Assembly: GCA_026260175.1 (NCBI GenBank)
Contig: JAKCWW010000887.1
Location: forward strand, 1-64,000
Length of the DNA: 64,000 bases
Direction of reading: 5' to 3'
Origin: Reticulitermes lucifugus
Lineage: Eukaryota; Arthropoda; Insecta; Blattodea; Rhinotermitidae
Below the pieces are notes generated by a model that ran no database searches, was not told where the DNA came from, and saw nothing but the letters and a program-made list of their open reading frames with translations. Shown here one piece after another: positions 22,650-35,644 of this stretch. The position numbers were made by a program, and so were the translations under genes. The first letter of the stretch is position 1. Each line of letters starts with the position of its first letter.

Positions 22650-24830
22650 ACTTACGCTTCCAGAACTGTATACAGGACAGCTTGTGGCCTGGAAGTAAAA
22701 CGAAATTCTATACAGCTATTACTGTGCAGGGGGGACATTTCACTGCGGGACTGGGGAAAAAATTTTGAGAACCACAGAAAATGGTTACGATGAATTTTTC
22801 TGTTATTCCTAAATTGTAATGTGTAAAGTAAATTTAATGCACAAATATAAAATACACCTTAGACAATAAACAATGCCTAATATGGTAATGGTATAATGAA
22901 CGATACTTGTTACCCACATGTAGGGAATAATGAAATAATCCAAAGTAATAAGCTTCTACTTTCAAACCAGACATCCACATTACGGCGAGTGGTATCTATG
23001 TTTATTGAATATGGTATTGATCAGTAATACTTTGCCAATAACAATGGCACCTGAAGTTTAGTATAAAGTCTTCTGAAGGTAATACGATGTAGTCTGGTAT
23101 GTTATTGCCGGAGTTTCGGCGGAATCTGTTGCAGCAGGTGTCCATTAAACCTTATTAAACACCTACAAGACAACGGTTTGTCCTGAGACCACACTGCGTC
23201 TTAAGCCAGAAGACCAAACTTAAAGCTTTCACCACCTTAGACTCCTCGAAGTCTCTGTTACATTTGTTTAAATAATTAACGCTTTACCAGTAACACTGCA
23301 TAAGTATTGTACGCTTGTCCATTTCTGCTGTTATATACCGCAACTGCCTTACAGACAATGTAAAGAACTCAGGCCACAGAGTCATAAATCGAAGTTCTGT
23401 AATTCGTTAATTTTACATATTACAGATTACTATTTGATCAAATATTTGATCTCATAAGAGGTACTGCAATTAGCGTGGCCAACATTTATTTTTATTCAAT
23501 TAGTCAAATATTCACAAAGTTGAAAATATTACGAGTAAACTTAACACATTTGTTATTCGTATTTACGTAACATAAAAATTATTGGATGACAAGCCGATTT
23601 TAGATGTGGTTGCAAAGCTGTGGACCGTCTGTTGAAATTACTCTTATTGCCTGTCCATCTGTCTCTATCAAGAAGCTATGCGAGGACTGCTCAAGCGATT
23701 TCGATAACAATTTGGCATGAGGTTAGTGTCACCAAAATTGATCAAGTCATTCAAATTTTTATTTATGTTGGCAAAATTACGAAATACTTCATATGAAGGC
23801 TTGTATGATTTTCTGTTTTTCTCAATACAAATGAACACAAGCGAAGATGCCATAATTTTAAGCTGTGTATTTTTAAATTGCTTGTAAATATGTTTATTTT
23901 ATGTTTATATACTTACACCAAGGATTATAATTGATATCGATGCACTACATTTAAAGTTAGTTTTGACACAAATACTGAATTCTGGGCTGTTTTGGAGGCG
24001 AGACGTACCTTCTGACAGACAGGCAGACAGTTACACGAACTAATCGTTTAGTGTTTTTTAAGCATGTTGTGTAAAGAACGTATAAACTTATAAAATTCGC
24101 ATTGAAAATTGCAGATTCTTGGTGCAGCTAGAATGCCATGTCACATCGGACTGTTTTGTCTCTATTAGGGCTGACGGTATCTCGGCCCAGCATTCTTTTA
24201 TTCTACCAATATATTCTGTTGTGCTGCAGGAAATGTACCTCACATCATGCGGTGTTCATAAAATGCAGAAATGCTGACATCACCGCTTATATGCATAGAC
24301 ATCTCACCAGTAGAGAAAAGGCGCAGTAGGTTCTGAAAATCCAGAGAGATTTTACTTCCATGCTGTATTTTGAATGGGATTGAATGTCATTTCATTGGTT
24401 TGTAAGTTAAAAATTGTTATTCTGAGAAAAAAATCAATTTACGAAGAAATTGTGTGATAAATTTATTACATTATATTTTGCATCAATTGCTTAAATCTCG
24501 CCCTTAATGTAGAGGTCGTGTCTATGCCTTTTCATGTCTCATTTACGACATTCCTGCGCAAATTTAATTGGATTTTGTATATAAGATTTCAATGTGCAAT
24601 TCTTTCCTTAAATTTTCACTAGTTTCTCTTTGGGTTAATGTATTTCTTTCTTCAATAAAAATGAAAATTTAGGTACCGTGTTTAAGAACGCTAACAACTG
24701 GATACTTCTGTCACTTTTAGCTTAATATTTTATTAATTAGGAAATCACACCAATGAGGCTGAGGTGAAATAAACATTCAGCAAATTTGATTAAAGAATGC
24801 CTACAAAATTTTGACAGGAGAAAGCCATAC
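22650..24830. other. No gene seen; two GTCTGTC-rich patches in opposite orientation
   Basis: Short patches CCTGTCCATCTGTCTCT (about 23650) and CTGACAGACAGGCAGACAG (about 24012) are inverted relative to each other. They resemble the (ACGG/ACAG)n patch at 34.97 kb, which suggests remnants of related interspersed repeats. No coding region identified. Confidence 0.4.
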
Positions 24831-24844
24831 TTAAAGAAAAGGCG

Positions 24845-25118
24845 GCAGGCCTAGTGAAGAACAAGGAATGCATCTACATTCGACGGAGGGTCGAGTAAGC
24901 ACCCTTCGATTTCTGGAAGACGAGAGATTTTTTTCTCTTCCATGCCGTCCCAACTGGTTCTGGGGCCTATCCAGCCTTCTACTCAATTTATACCGTGAGT
25001 TATTCCCAGAGCGTAAAGAGACCGGGAGGTGAAGCAGGATGCGCAGATTCATCTGACTTTAAAGAGTTTAAAATGAGTGGATCCAAGTACAGCTTCATGG
25101 CGTGAGCGGAATAACTTT
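24845..25118 (+). repeat. tRNA-derived SINE, diverged
   Basis: B-box-like CCCTTCGATTTCTGG near 24901-24915, then the family body with GGTTCTGGGGCCTATCCAGC (24956-24975), TTCTACTCAATTTATACCGT, TTCCCAGAGCGTAAAGAG and the 3' end TACAGCTTCATGGCGTGA (near 25091-25108). The same body and 3' end occur at 37.2 and 62.9 kb. The minus-strand frame 25052-24831 is the antisense of this SINE. Confidence 0.7.
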
Positions 25119-25119
25119 A

Positions 25120-28100
25120 CACTTGAAGAGTTTATGTACGTAGATGCAATTGGTAATTTACTTTCTTCTTTAGGCCCTTTGATATTGTACTTAGTTGCAC
25201 ATTTCATGAGGTTATGGCCCTACTATGTAAAATCAAGTCTGTATTCATTTTAAGACGTTTTTTAGTTCTCAACGGCGGAGTGATTAATTCATGTCCCACA
25301 GGTTTAAAACAAAGCTCTAGGATTTCTTTCCATTAAAATGTTTTCTGAAATTGAACACTTTAAATGCATGTTACGATGGTGAGCAAGTATATGTTAGAAA
25401 TGTCGCATCGCATGCTGGATTTCTTCCGCTGGCTGAAGAGAGTAGCCTAATCTTCATTCCACTCATGTGTCTGCGATGTTCCAACTTTTCGTATGGTGGC
25501 TGCCGCTTGGAAATTTAAAACACCTGTTTTCGTGGTTGATGCCTTAAAAGTGATTTTCACTGCTGTTCCGGGACAGATATTATTGAATTGCCATTTTACT
25601 TCTAGGTTAGTCTAATACAGTTTCCACTGTAAGATCAATAAAAACTAACGTCTGTACACCCTGGAGCCTCTTTTATTTGATCATAAATATAACTGCTGTA
25701 CATAAGTGTCAGAAATTACAGCGAACCAGGTTATGAGATTTCTAGATGTTGGGAGGCTTCTATCATTTATTTTCAGCTTGATGGCATTTTAAGTATATCT
25801 AATTTTTATTAAACATTTTGTGGGTTGCATGTATTACAAATTGAATATATTCATTTCAAAAGTTTTAACATTGCTCATTGCTTAACGTTTTATAATACTT
25901 TGGGACCTGTCACATGTCAAACTTTAAGGTTGTACAAAATACAATCACATTATAAGCTCACATGCATGTATAGTTTTATAGAGAAGAGTTCTTGGGCCGC
26001 AACAGCCCATCAGATAGAACGCAATCCGTATAATTTCCGTTTATATTATTGAAACCGAAGCTTCACGGCAGCCCAATATAATCGTTATCCTGGGACAGAA
26101 AATCTACTTTAAATCCTGATATCCCACACATGTTTTGATATTAACCTCCCATTTACCTCTAGGTCTCTCAAGAGGTCACTCCTTTTTTTGCTTTTCTAGT
26201 AATGTTTTGTAATCATTTACCTTATCGCAAAGTCATAAATAGAGAGAGAAAATAACACAAGCTTCGGTAAATATGGAATATGTACAGCATAAATCAGGAC
26301 ATAGTCAATATTGTTTAATATTTAAATAAAGACGACTGAAATAAAACAGAGGAAGGTGGTACAAAAAATATAATTATATGTCTATGCTTAATTTGTGCCG
26401 CCTCTTAATAGAAAACAAAAATTGATCCACAGCTTCCGACTGCCATGTCTCTGGTGGATGACGAGAAATACATTTTGCTTGGTTAAGTGAAGTCACGGAT
26501 TTTAGAGTATTTCTGTGTTTCGAAGTCTCTCATAAGTCTGAAGCTTGTGACATGATGACTCTTGGACGTTTCTCGTTACTTATTAAATTTCAGCATTCTT
26601 AACAGATTCTGACGTAATGACATTTGAAACAAGAACAGAAGAATATTCCACTCGCCATCTGTCTAGACGACCAAATTCTTTCTCTGCATAATCAAGGAGC
26701 GTTATGTACTTTACGAGTCTCAAAATGGCTCGGTTGGTGTAACTAGATTATAAGATAACGAATCATCAACACGTAAATATTCAGAGACAGAAAATCGACT
26801 TATAATACAGGTATGAATTGAAATAACCAGAATATTAAAAATTTAGTTGCTCAGAGAATTTTGAAGCTAAAATTAATAGCAAAACTAACAATTTTAATCA
26901 ATGTATAACATTAAGAAATTAGAATATTCTGGAACTCAGTTTAGAAATAAAATTGTACAAATTAGTTTCGTGGCTGCATGAATCAGAGACATCCTAGTGA
27001 AAATAATAGGTTTTCAGCTAATCAGAATATTACCAGTGGTTTATGGAGTGAAAAGTTTATTGCTCTTTTTATTTTACCTTTTTCTCCTGCCTCTGTGTTT
27101 TCGCACTTATAGTCTCCCTGCATTAGGATTTTAGGAAATGGAAGTACTTATTGTAGTAAGCAAATCCATGAGAAGCATTTTCGTAGATATGTAATTTCTG
27201 CACCTTTAGAGAATGTACTCCGGCGTTTCAAGAGCCCCGGGAATCCCCTGCTGTAATGAAATATCGCTTACAAACAGTTGTTGAATGCAGCAACCCACAT
27301 CACCAGCAATCGGATTGTGTGGCTCTTTTGCCCAACGTGACGCGGTTATATCTTCAATTCCACTTCTTTTCCTTCACGTTTTGGAGGGGGGGGGGAGGTG
27401 GTTCGTCATCATGAAAGATGCTTTACAGCCTTTGCGGAATTGAATATAACCAACCCATCGATTCCTATTTACGTCGGAAGAAATTTATTTCACAAAGACA
27501 CGAGTAAACTCTACGTAGTAGCCCTAAAAAAGTTAGCTTCTTCTTATGAAGGTTTCTTTATTGTCAGCAACAGTAAACTAATAAAGCGTGTGATCTGTTT
27601 ATATCATATAATAATCTAAGAAGTATCATATACTTTTACATTTGCTTATAAAAATGCACTTTGTAGATAAGGGGGCATTCAAAATTTCACTCAAGATTCT
27701 AAAGCGGAGAAAACACTTTAGAGAATTAGATATGGGTAGCAATATACGAGTAGTATCCAATGCAGCTTAAAGGAATATTTACACATTTCCGAATGGCACT
27801 CAGCTTTCTTAGAAAATGAAAATGTGTGAAATTTACTTACTATTAAGTTCAGAACATAATGAGTCAAAATAATATTACCAAAGTCAAACCACTTGTAACA
27901 TAAATAATTAAATCTTTAAAAATCGGTCATTGTTTTCCTCCGACATGTTTTAATCTCCAGTCAGATTACACAATATCATAAATCAGAAGGCTGATATATA
28001 TATATATATCAATAACAAATTTCTTAAAACTGTTATCAGCAGCTTCGAAGATGAAACATAAGGGACAAGACCTTCATATTATGCATTTATTTATATGTAT

Positions 28101-29110
28101 TTGTGCTAGAACCCTCATAGAAAGTCACAGGTTCATGTGATTAACTCCTCTATGCAAGAAGAAAAAAAAAGCAGTTTCAATTTTTGCAACGAGGCTCCTG
28201 TATTTTTTTTATACCTTGAAGACTTTTGTTTCCCATAATGCTGCCCGAGAACGCAATGTATTACAGACTGAGTTAGTACACGTTTGCGCAACCCTACCAA
28301 TACTGACTAATTCCTGATTATTTACTGATACTCTGTCTTGCGGAATTATTTTCGAGAACCCGAGATTTTCTCATCTGGCCAAAACTTTTTCACCCTTTAT
28401 TGAACCCTAAATTTTATTATTGTTTAAGCTCATTATATTTATTCACTGTCTTCCCTGCTTTATTACACCACAAACAAACCAGTTCCGCTGTACCGTACGA
28501 TATCGTTTGACATGATTGTAAGCGGATATATGTAGGTAAAGCTGGTAGAAATATGCAAGGAATATGAAGCTAATCCTCCATCAATTTTAACGACATGTTA
28601 CGATCTCTCGTAAACAGTTCGCGAAATTTCGCAATCACTTTTTCAGTACACTTGATTTTAATATTGTTTACAAATGTGATAGGACTTCCTAAGCTCTCAC
28701 TTATAGTTTGAGGGTGAAATTTCTTAGATAATAAACAAATGTCTATATCTAAGCTACAACTGTCTAAACACGCTGTGCTCAATTTGACCTTGTACATTTT
28801 GTGTTCGGATAAATGCGTACCTAATTAAGATTAAATATCAGCGGAATGTGGGATGCGATTCGCACAGGTAAGTTATTTGCATATTGCCATAACTCCCACA
28901 CACATGAACAGGAGGCAGGTTTTTGAAAGACTGGTATTCCCAACATACTTTCTAATAGCACTATACAATGTACGATTCCTACTCACTTTGTGTGTGCATG
29001 CAGGTTCTGGCTTAATTATTGCCCTCCAGGTATGTTATATGCCTTTTAATATGACAGCATCTCTGTCTGTATATCATTGCTATGCAGTATTTGCGACAAT
29101 AACGAAGAAC
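25120..29110. other. No gene seen
   Basis: AT-rich sequence with a G-run at 27385-27399 and (TA)n near 27995-28010. Frames at 25825-26052, 27398-27619 and 28570-28797 lack motifs. Confidence 0.5.
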
Positions 29111-29112
29111 AG

Positions 29113-29420
29113 GGGCACGCGGTGGCGCAGTTGGTTGAGGCACTGCGCTACAAACCGGAACGTCGCGGGTTCGATTCCCGATGGTGTCACTGGAATTTTT
29201 CAGTGACACAATCGTTTCGGTCGCACTATGACCCTGGGGTTGACTCAGCCTCTAACAGAAATCTTTCCAGGAATCTTTCCTGGGGGGTAAAGGCGGCCAG
29301 TGCGTAGGGCTGATAACGTTACCACCTTCATGTCCCGATTGTCTAAAAACCTGGGGGCCTCGACCTCCTGGATCCCTAAGGGCCTGCCAAGGCCTGTATG
29401 GGACCACTTTACCTTTTACA
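29113..29420 (+). repeat. tRNA-derived SINE, about 308 bp, well preserved
   Basis: The 5' tRNA-like head starts GGGCACGCGGTGGCGCAGTT. The A box TGGCGCAGTTGG is at 29123-29134 and the B box GGGTTCGATTCCCG at 29167-29180, the spacing of a pol III internal promoter. The body carries CCAGGAATCTTTCCTGGGGG and ends near ACCACTTTACCTTTTAC. The translations [16 protein letters not shown] and [16 protein letters not shown] are the usual spurious readings of this SINE head in cockroach, termite and stick-insect assemblies (from memory). The open frames at 28853-29206, 29077-29307 and 29012-29446 are SINE shadows. Confidence 0.88.
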
Positions 29421-29424
29421 GTAG

Positions 29425-32400
29425 GTTTTACAACCGCTCGTTTCACATGTCACAGCCATAGCAGCGCGTGTCATTACTTCGTATTTTCCACCACTTAGTT
29501 TCAAATTAGACATTCTAGTTTTAAATATTCCTCACAAAGGAGAACTTGGTTTTGAATTCAGATTTGAAAATTTAAAATATAGGGGGTGTGGGGTCATTGT
29601 ACTCGTAGTTTGCCGTTGTTACCAAATAAATTAGTTGAGATGTCACTTTAGAAAACCAAGGAAGGAAGGCCTAATACACCTTTGAGCATGCATTTCGCAT
29701 CGTAGAATTCTGCTGTATTATGTAGTCAGTATTAAGATTGCATTTCCATTTGAAAGACAATTTAATGCAGAATTTTAGTCAGACAACCACAGCGGGAAGA
29801 AGACTACTAGATATTGACCGAAATACATTTGTTAGATGGTATAATAGTGTTAGAGTGAGAGTCTTGCAAATTGTGTGTAAGGTTTTGCAGTAGATTTAAA
29901 GACACCAGAATTGGATGCAGCAGATAGACCTTATTTTATATTTATTTATGGTTTGTTTAACAACTTTCAATAGCCCAGATTATATATTTCCGGTGATAGG
30001 ATATTTGTCAATAATCAGTTGAAAGAAATGTGGAAGTCATTTATGTATAATTTGAGATAATATTTGGACATTTGCCTGGAAGTACTGAACAAAACTACGA
30101 AATATCTGTCAAATAATACTTATCCATTCTGAGATTCAAAGCAGGTTAAAATAAAATAGCAACATTGCAGTTGGTACATTTAAGTTTTTCTACTTCAATA
30201 CCAGCTTTATAGTTTAGATCAGGAAAATTATTTTATTAACTAAGTGAGAGTAAAAGAAATATGTGATAAAAAACTGAAACAATTTGTAAGCTTAAAATGA
30301 ACGGTTCTACAATCACATCCCCATTCAATTCGAAATTTATCAGTCTCTCTAAAACGGATCTTCTTAATAAAAGTCGACATCAACGTAAGTTATAAATGTC
30401 ATTAAAATATAAAAGCTTTTAGGAAGTGTTTTTCGGTATGATGAATGTTTAGCGACATGCCTGTGCATTATGTTTATAAAGTGACTGTGATAACGTTTCT
30501 TTATTTTCAGTAAATAACAAACAAGTACAATGATATAATTCAACATATACATCTTTCTACTTTGCATTACAATATTACAGTAGCTCCTTTTTCTCTATCT
30601 CCTGGTATGTAACATACGTAAATGGATAAAAATATCCTACTACGCACCAAGAGTAAATTATGAGAATAAAAATACAGCACAGCGAACGTGAAGCAATTGG
30701 CTTCATAAATATAAGGGTACCAATGCAAAATGGGGACTTACATTGCGACTGTAGGCGTCAACATGAATGAGAAATGTTTCTGACTACCCAGCCTTTGGAT
30801 ACTGGATTCATTCTACATTGACGGAGTCTTTCTGCTTCGTCTGACTGAAAGTTCAAATGTTTTAAAATTCCTTAAGCTCCTCACTGTCTCTTTCTTCATG
30901 AAAACAGGGACTGACTGAGCAAAAGGAGATGCAGTAGCGCCCACATTACTACAAAGAAGACAGATGAAAAACCGAGAAAGTATAAAAGAAAAAAGTTCTA
31001 AAGTTCCTACGATTTTCAATTTGCTTCGCTTTCATTTTTACCCATCTGCCATTGCGACAGTTGCAACCAAGTGTGGAGAATACGATAAAAGAGAGGTGGA
31101 GGAGTTACTCGGTACAGTAATGAGAGAGCGTTGCCTTCATTAGAAAACGTGATCTCTTCTCTCTCTCCCACGGATCATGCCTTTTGTTACACCTATGTTG
31201 TTACGTACATAAATCGTAGTGTACCGCTATGAACCGGTCACGTTACGATGCCCTTTCACATCTATGAACCTTGGGGCGGCAACTGGCCCTTCCGTCTGAA
31301 GATCGAATTAAAAGACTTTTAGTCCCCTCTTTTATCCATTTACTTTAACTCTAGCGGTATTGTAAACGATAAAGCTGTTTGCGGACGGTATCATAAAACG
31401 ATTACAGCTTTCTAGTCCTATGCACGTTATCGGACGCTGTACGTTCAAAACGTTGTGTTCACAATATTAGCACGTTCTTTGGATCCATCCTCAACGTCGA
31501 ATAGCGTTTCTTTTTAAGTCACTTCGACGCCACAAACTCTATTAGATTCAGTGGCTGTATTTGACTTTTCGTTTTGAGCTAGTACAAATGTCCGCATTTC
31601 ATTTAACACTACAAGTTCAAGTTTGTATATGTCTTGGGATTTAATACTTTATTTTTTGTGTGAAATTTGTGGTAATTATAACTTGACCCTAGGCACTTAA
31701 GCAGTACATTATTCACTTACGTATAGTGGAATTATTATAAAGCGACGTAAGTACATAATAATAATAATATATGTAATCAGTAAAGTTTCACGTAACATCA
31801 TGATTATAATCATCATCTTTATTAATACATATAAAATACATAACTTAACGAGTATATGAATATAAGGCTTACCTACAACAATCATGTTTATTTGTCTCAG
31901 GAAGAGAAATTTCATGAAAAATAAATATTTATACATGTACCTTACGTCTTATTTCTCTAAGATCCATTTTAATGTTATCGTCTCCTACAGCTACACGAAA
32001 TCTCCGAAAATGGTATTTTGCTTAAATATTACCTACCAAAATACTATATGCGTCCTTCTGCATGCTTTCTAGATATCATGCATGTCCCATCTTTATTACT
32101 CTAGTAATATCATGTGCAATGTTTCCTTGTCTTAATATTACTTCCACATCGCTAGGTCCACATACAGCCAAACATGTGGTTCTTTGGTTTGAGTATGAAA
32201 TAATGTCGCAACGAGGTAGATATGACTTATAACAGTTCGAAATTTTCGTATAAAACTTCAGATAATTTAGTGAGGGTTTGCCTCTTTGAAGTCTTCAGGA
32301 ATGTGTAAGAATTTACATTCGTACTTCATCAGATGATAACATTTTCACCATTAGAGGCTGAAAAAAAGGGATTGATTCATGAAACACGTTAACAAGAATT

Positions 32401-34530
32401 ATATATATATATATATTCTGTTGCGACAGAAAATACATTTGTTTATTTCCCCGCACACGTCAAAATTACAAAAGTCTTTCTATGGCAGAACAATAACATT
32501 ATTTGATATTTTGACTATGCAAATATGGTACGTTTGAGTTTGATAACATTTCCGGAGTTATACGTCAGAGCAGAACATGTGTTTAGTGTTCCACACTTTT
32601 ATCTTAGGTAATTAAAATTAGTAAGTTATAATTAATCCTCAAAATATGAAAAAGATATAAAGAATTACTTAGAACTTCAAGTTCTATAATATTGCTGCCA
32701 AGCTATTTGCAACAAACAAGTACCCATCACGCAGGAAAAGAAAGCATGAAGATGCAGGACTATTGGTCTAATATCACATGGCTGAAAACAAGTAAATTTC
32801 CCATGAGACTATTTACAGAAGAGGTCTTAACTTTCTGTTTTTCTTTGACTTGTTAAATTCGTCTCGTTTTTTCTCGTTCGGTGCTGAAGGAAGTATAAAA
32901 AGGGGTTTTCATGGATAAGAAACTTTATCCAATCAGTGGCTTGAAACAATTCGATGAGGGAAGGCAGTCCTGACGAATTAGAGAAAGAGAATGTTAAACA
33001 TGAACTGGATCCGCTTTTCAGTTTATGCATGAATAATAAATGGCAAATCACTCGTATTTTGCAATACACGTATAAAATTTATTTCAACTTTCTTTGTAAA
33101 GAGTATCGACTTTTCTTTTTGTTGGCTATTCTGGGAGTGAATTCTGTGTTTTCTCGTGTGTATATTGTTGACTGGTGAATCGGGCGAAATGTTAGAGGAC
33201 GTTTAAAATACGTTACGCCGTGCTCTGCCTACAATAATCTGAAACAATATAAATATAAACCAACAGTCTGCAATGTACGTCCATGTTGATTCTGATGTCA
33301 AGCGATATAAATGGCTTGTCTTTGTTTCTTGCTCACACTTTTCATTTGTCACTCCTTTCGATACAGTTTTAAGTTTTTAGCAGTCAGATGTAGGCAAAAA
33401 GTTACTTTATAAGATTTTCATAAATTATATGCATTTTATCATATAATATACTGGTATAATTACAGGTACATATCAAAGACAGGATAACGTTTATTGTGTC
33501 ATGCGCAAACAAAGCAATAATGGTGAAATTAGCCATAGTTGTTGAGCACTAGCTATGAAGCCTCTCAATACGCTGTATTTTCCAGCCTCCCCTACAGGTT
33601 ACCAACCACATGTTCATATAATGTATAGTAAAAATTGTCTGTCGACAAGAGCCCAGAAAGGCGTGATTGTAACATGCTTGTCCAAACAATAATCCGAACT
33701 TGCTTGCACTACAATGCTGTGACGTGGCTAACAATGACGTCACGACATGATGCCCTTATGTTTGCACAGTGGGCGTTGGTTGGTTCACACTTCGTCAAGA
33801 GTCTAACAAAATCGCTTCATGTTGTTTGCAGCTTTCGTCGACCTCGGTCGTTAAATCCACTGACACGTTTATGCGTACAGAGCTTGTATATCGATTAATA
33901 CGGACTGGTATATGCAGAAATGTTGTTAAGTACAGCCACATGTTTATTGTTACATCATATTACATATCTCGCCATAGCCTTGAAATTACAAACACATCTA
34001 CAATAACCAAATTCCTTTAGTGTATTAGTTTATATATTTATTAATGGACAATCCTCATTTAAGTTACAAAAATAATATATTTATTCAGTTTCCCTTCACC
34101 ATTTAGTACATACTACTATAATACTGCTCCTTAGAATAATTAGCATTTTTAACTTCTGTCAGTTATGAATGTGTGCACGAAAAATTGTTAAAAGTAACAT
34201 TTCCTATATCCTCTGTTGGCGCATCACTGAATGTATAAAAATTGTACATTTCTGGGGTAAGATAGGAATGCCCTTGTCACAGCATTTAGCTACGTTTTAT
34301 TTCCTGAGCTATGTAGAGTCACTGAGGATTTTGTTACATTTTATGTTTCTTACAGAGCATTTTTATTCTGTGCATTGTCAAGCTGATCATTTCCGATGAA
34401 CTGCGCGTTTCAGCATCTAAGCACATGACGAAATAAGTACTTCTACTATTTTGTGATCTTTGTCGCGTAACATTTCCTGTAGCTGTAACAGTCGAAACGA
34501 ATTTGCCTATCAATAAATAAGCCAACAAAT
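29425..34530. other. No gene seen; one CRE-like site
   Basis: Mostly AT-rich. Items noted: (AT)n at 32401-32416, an AAT-rich patch 31755-31772, and a GC-richer stretch 33640-33900 with a perfect palindromic TGACGTCA (33735-33742) close to a second TGACGTGG (33719-33726). The overlapping plus frames there (33635-33898 and 33769-34020) show no domain. Confidence 0.45.
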
Positions 34531-34534
34531 GTCA

Positions 34535-35045
34535 ACAAGAGAAGCAATGCACGTATAGCGTAACTTTGAGGCGCGTTCGCGTAACAATTGTTACCATGGG
34601 ACAGCAGTAAGTATGTCTGTAGCCTTAGTTATCTAGCATACAAACCGCTTGCGCCGTATTACATTCTCTGTGGTCTGTCTGGTACTACCATATTTTTCCA
34701 CATCGTCGCATAAACGGCAGGGTTTTCGGGAAAAAGTTACTGAATATAAAATGTGTGTTTTGATTTTGTCTACAACTTTTATCTGAAACAGTTCTCATTC
34801 TAAGAAGAAGTCAGCGAGATATTAGTAATAAATGTACACAGGTCTTCATGTAATGACCCGTTATTCTTGCCAAATTTTAACGAAACTTGAATTTTCTCCA
34901 CTGAGGTTCGAAAAATCTTGTAATATCAAATTTCATGAAAATCTATCCAGTGGGAGTCGAGTTATTCCACGCGGACGGACGGACAGACAGACTCCACGAT
35001 GCTAATAATCGCTTTTCGCACTTTTGCGAACTCGCCTATAAAGGC
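34535..35045 (+). repeat. Unnamed interspersed repeat, copy 2 (longer)
   Basis: The first ~250 bp match the copy at 14700-14990 with many substitutions. This copy continues through ATTTCATGAAAATCTATCCA, GTCGAGTTATTCCACGCGGA, a short (ACGG)/(ACAG) patch (34973-34992) and CTAATAATCGCTTTTCGCAC. The GGACGGACAGACAGAC patch followed by a TCGCTTTTCGCA tail is a pattern I have seen in insect repeats. No coding content. Confidence 0.65.
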
Positions 35046-35491
35046 TGTTAGTGTTAGCAGATGTGATACTCATGATGCACATTACGGTAGCGTAACAGTT
35101 TAAGTACGAGTACTTGAGGTTGAGTTTATGATTCATATTTTGTATCTATTGATATGCTTAAATTAACTTTATTCAGTTCTTTATTATTAATTTGCTGGCA
35201 CAATTCCAGAGACAGCACAGGAAAATAAATATTCATGAAACATAAAACCACGGACGGAAAGACGTAAAAAGGAACATAAGAACAAATCACATAAAGTAAC
35301 AAACAGGATGAATAGTATAAAACAAGAAATATTTAAGAGAAGCAACATTTTCCTGAATACGTTGGTAGTTCGGTTCGCGTCAATTCAAGTTATTGACATT
35401 AGGCTTAGTAGGGAAGGGTCTAATTACTAAGTCAGTGCGCGAAGAAATGAATATAAAAGAAAAACAGATACAGCACAAATTCTCCACAGCC

Positions 35492-35536
35492 TAATAATAA
35501 TAATAATAATAATAATAATTATTATTATTATTATTA
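35492..35536 (+). repeat. (TAA)n(TTA)n microsatellite, self-complementary
   Basis: A run of TAA units switches to ATT units at about 35519, making a short perfect hairpin. More AAT-rich sequence follows to about 35640. The isoleucine-rich minus frame here is an artefact. Confidence 0.95.
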
Positions 35537-35644
35537 CATTTATAATTATAATTGCAATTATTATAAACAATAAAACTTGTAGAAGAAAACAGCTTAATAA
35601 TAATAGTAATATTAACAACAATGATAATAATAATAATAATACGA

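Noticed and set aside
29113-29185. Genuine tRNA gene
   Set aside because: It has pol III boxes but lacks a cloverleaf acceptor stem and is fused to a SINE body.
29077-29307. Plus frames with [14 protein letters not shown] and [14 protein letters not shown]
   Set aside because: Translations of the SINE A-box/B-box region. The B box and length identify the SINE.
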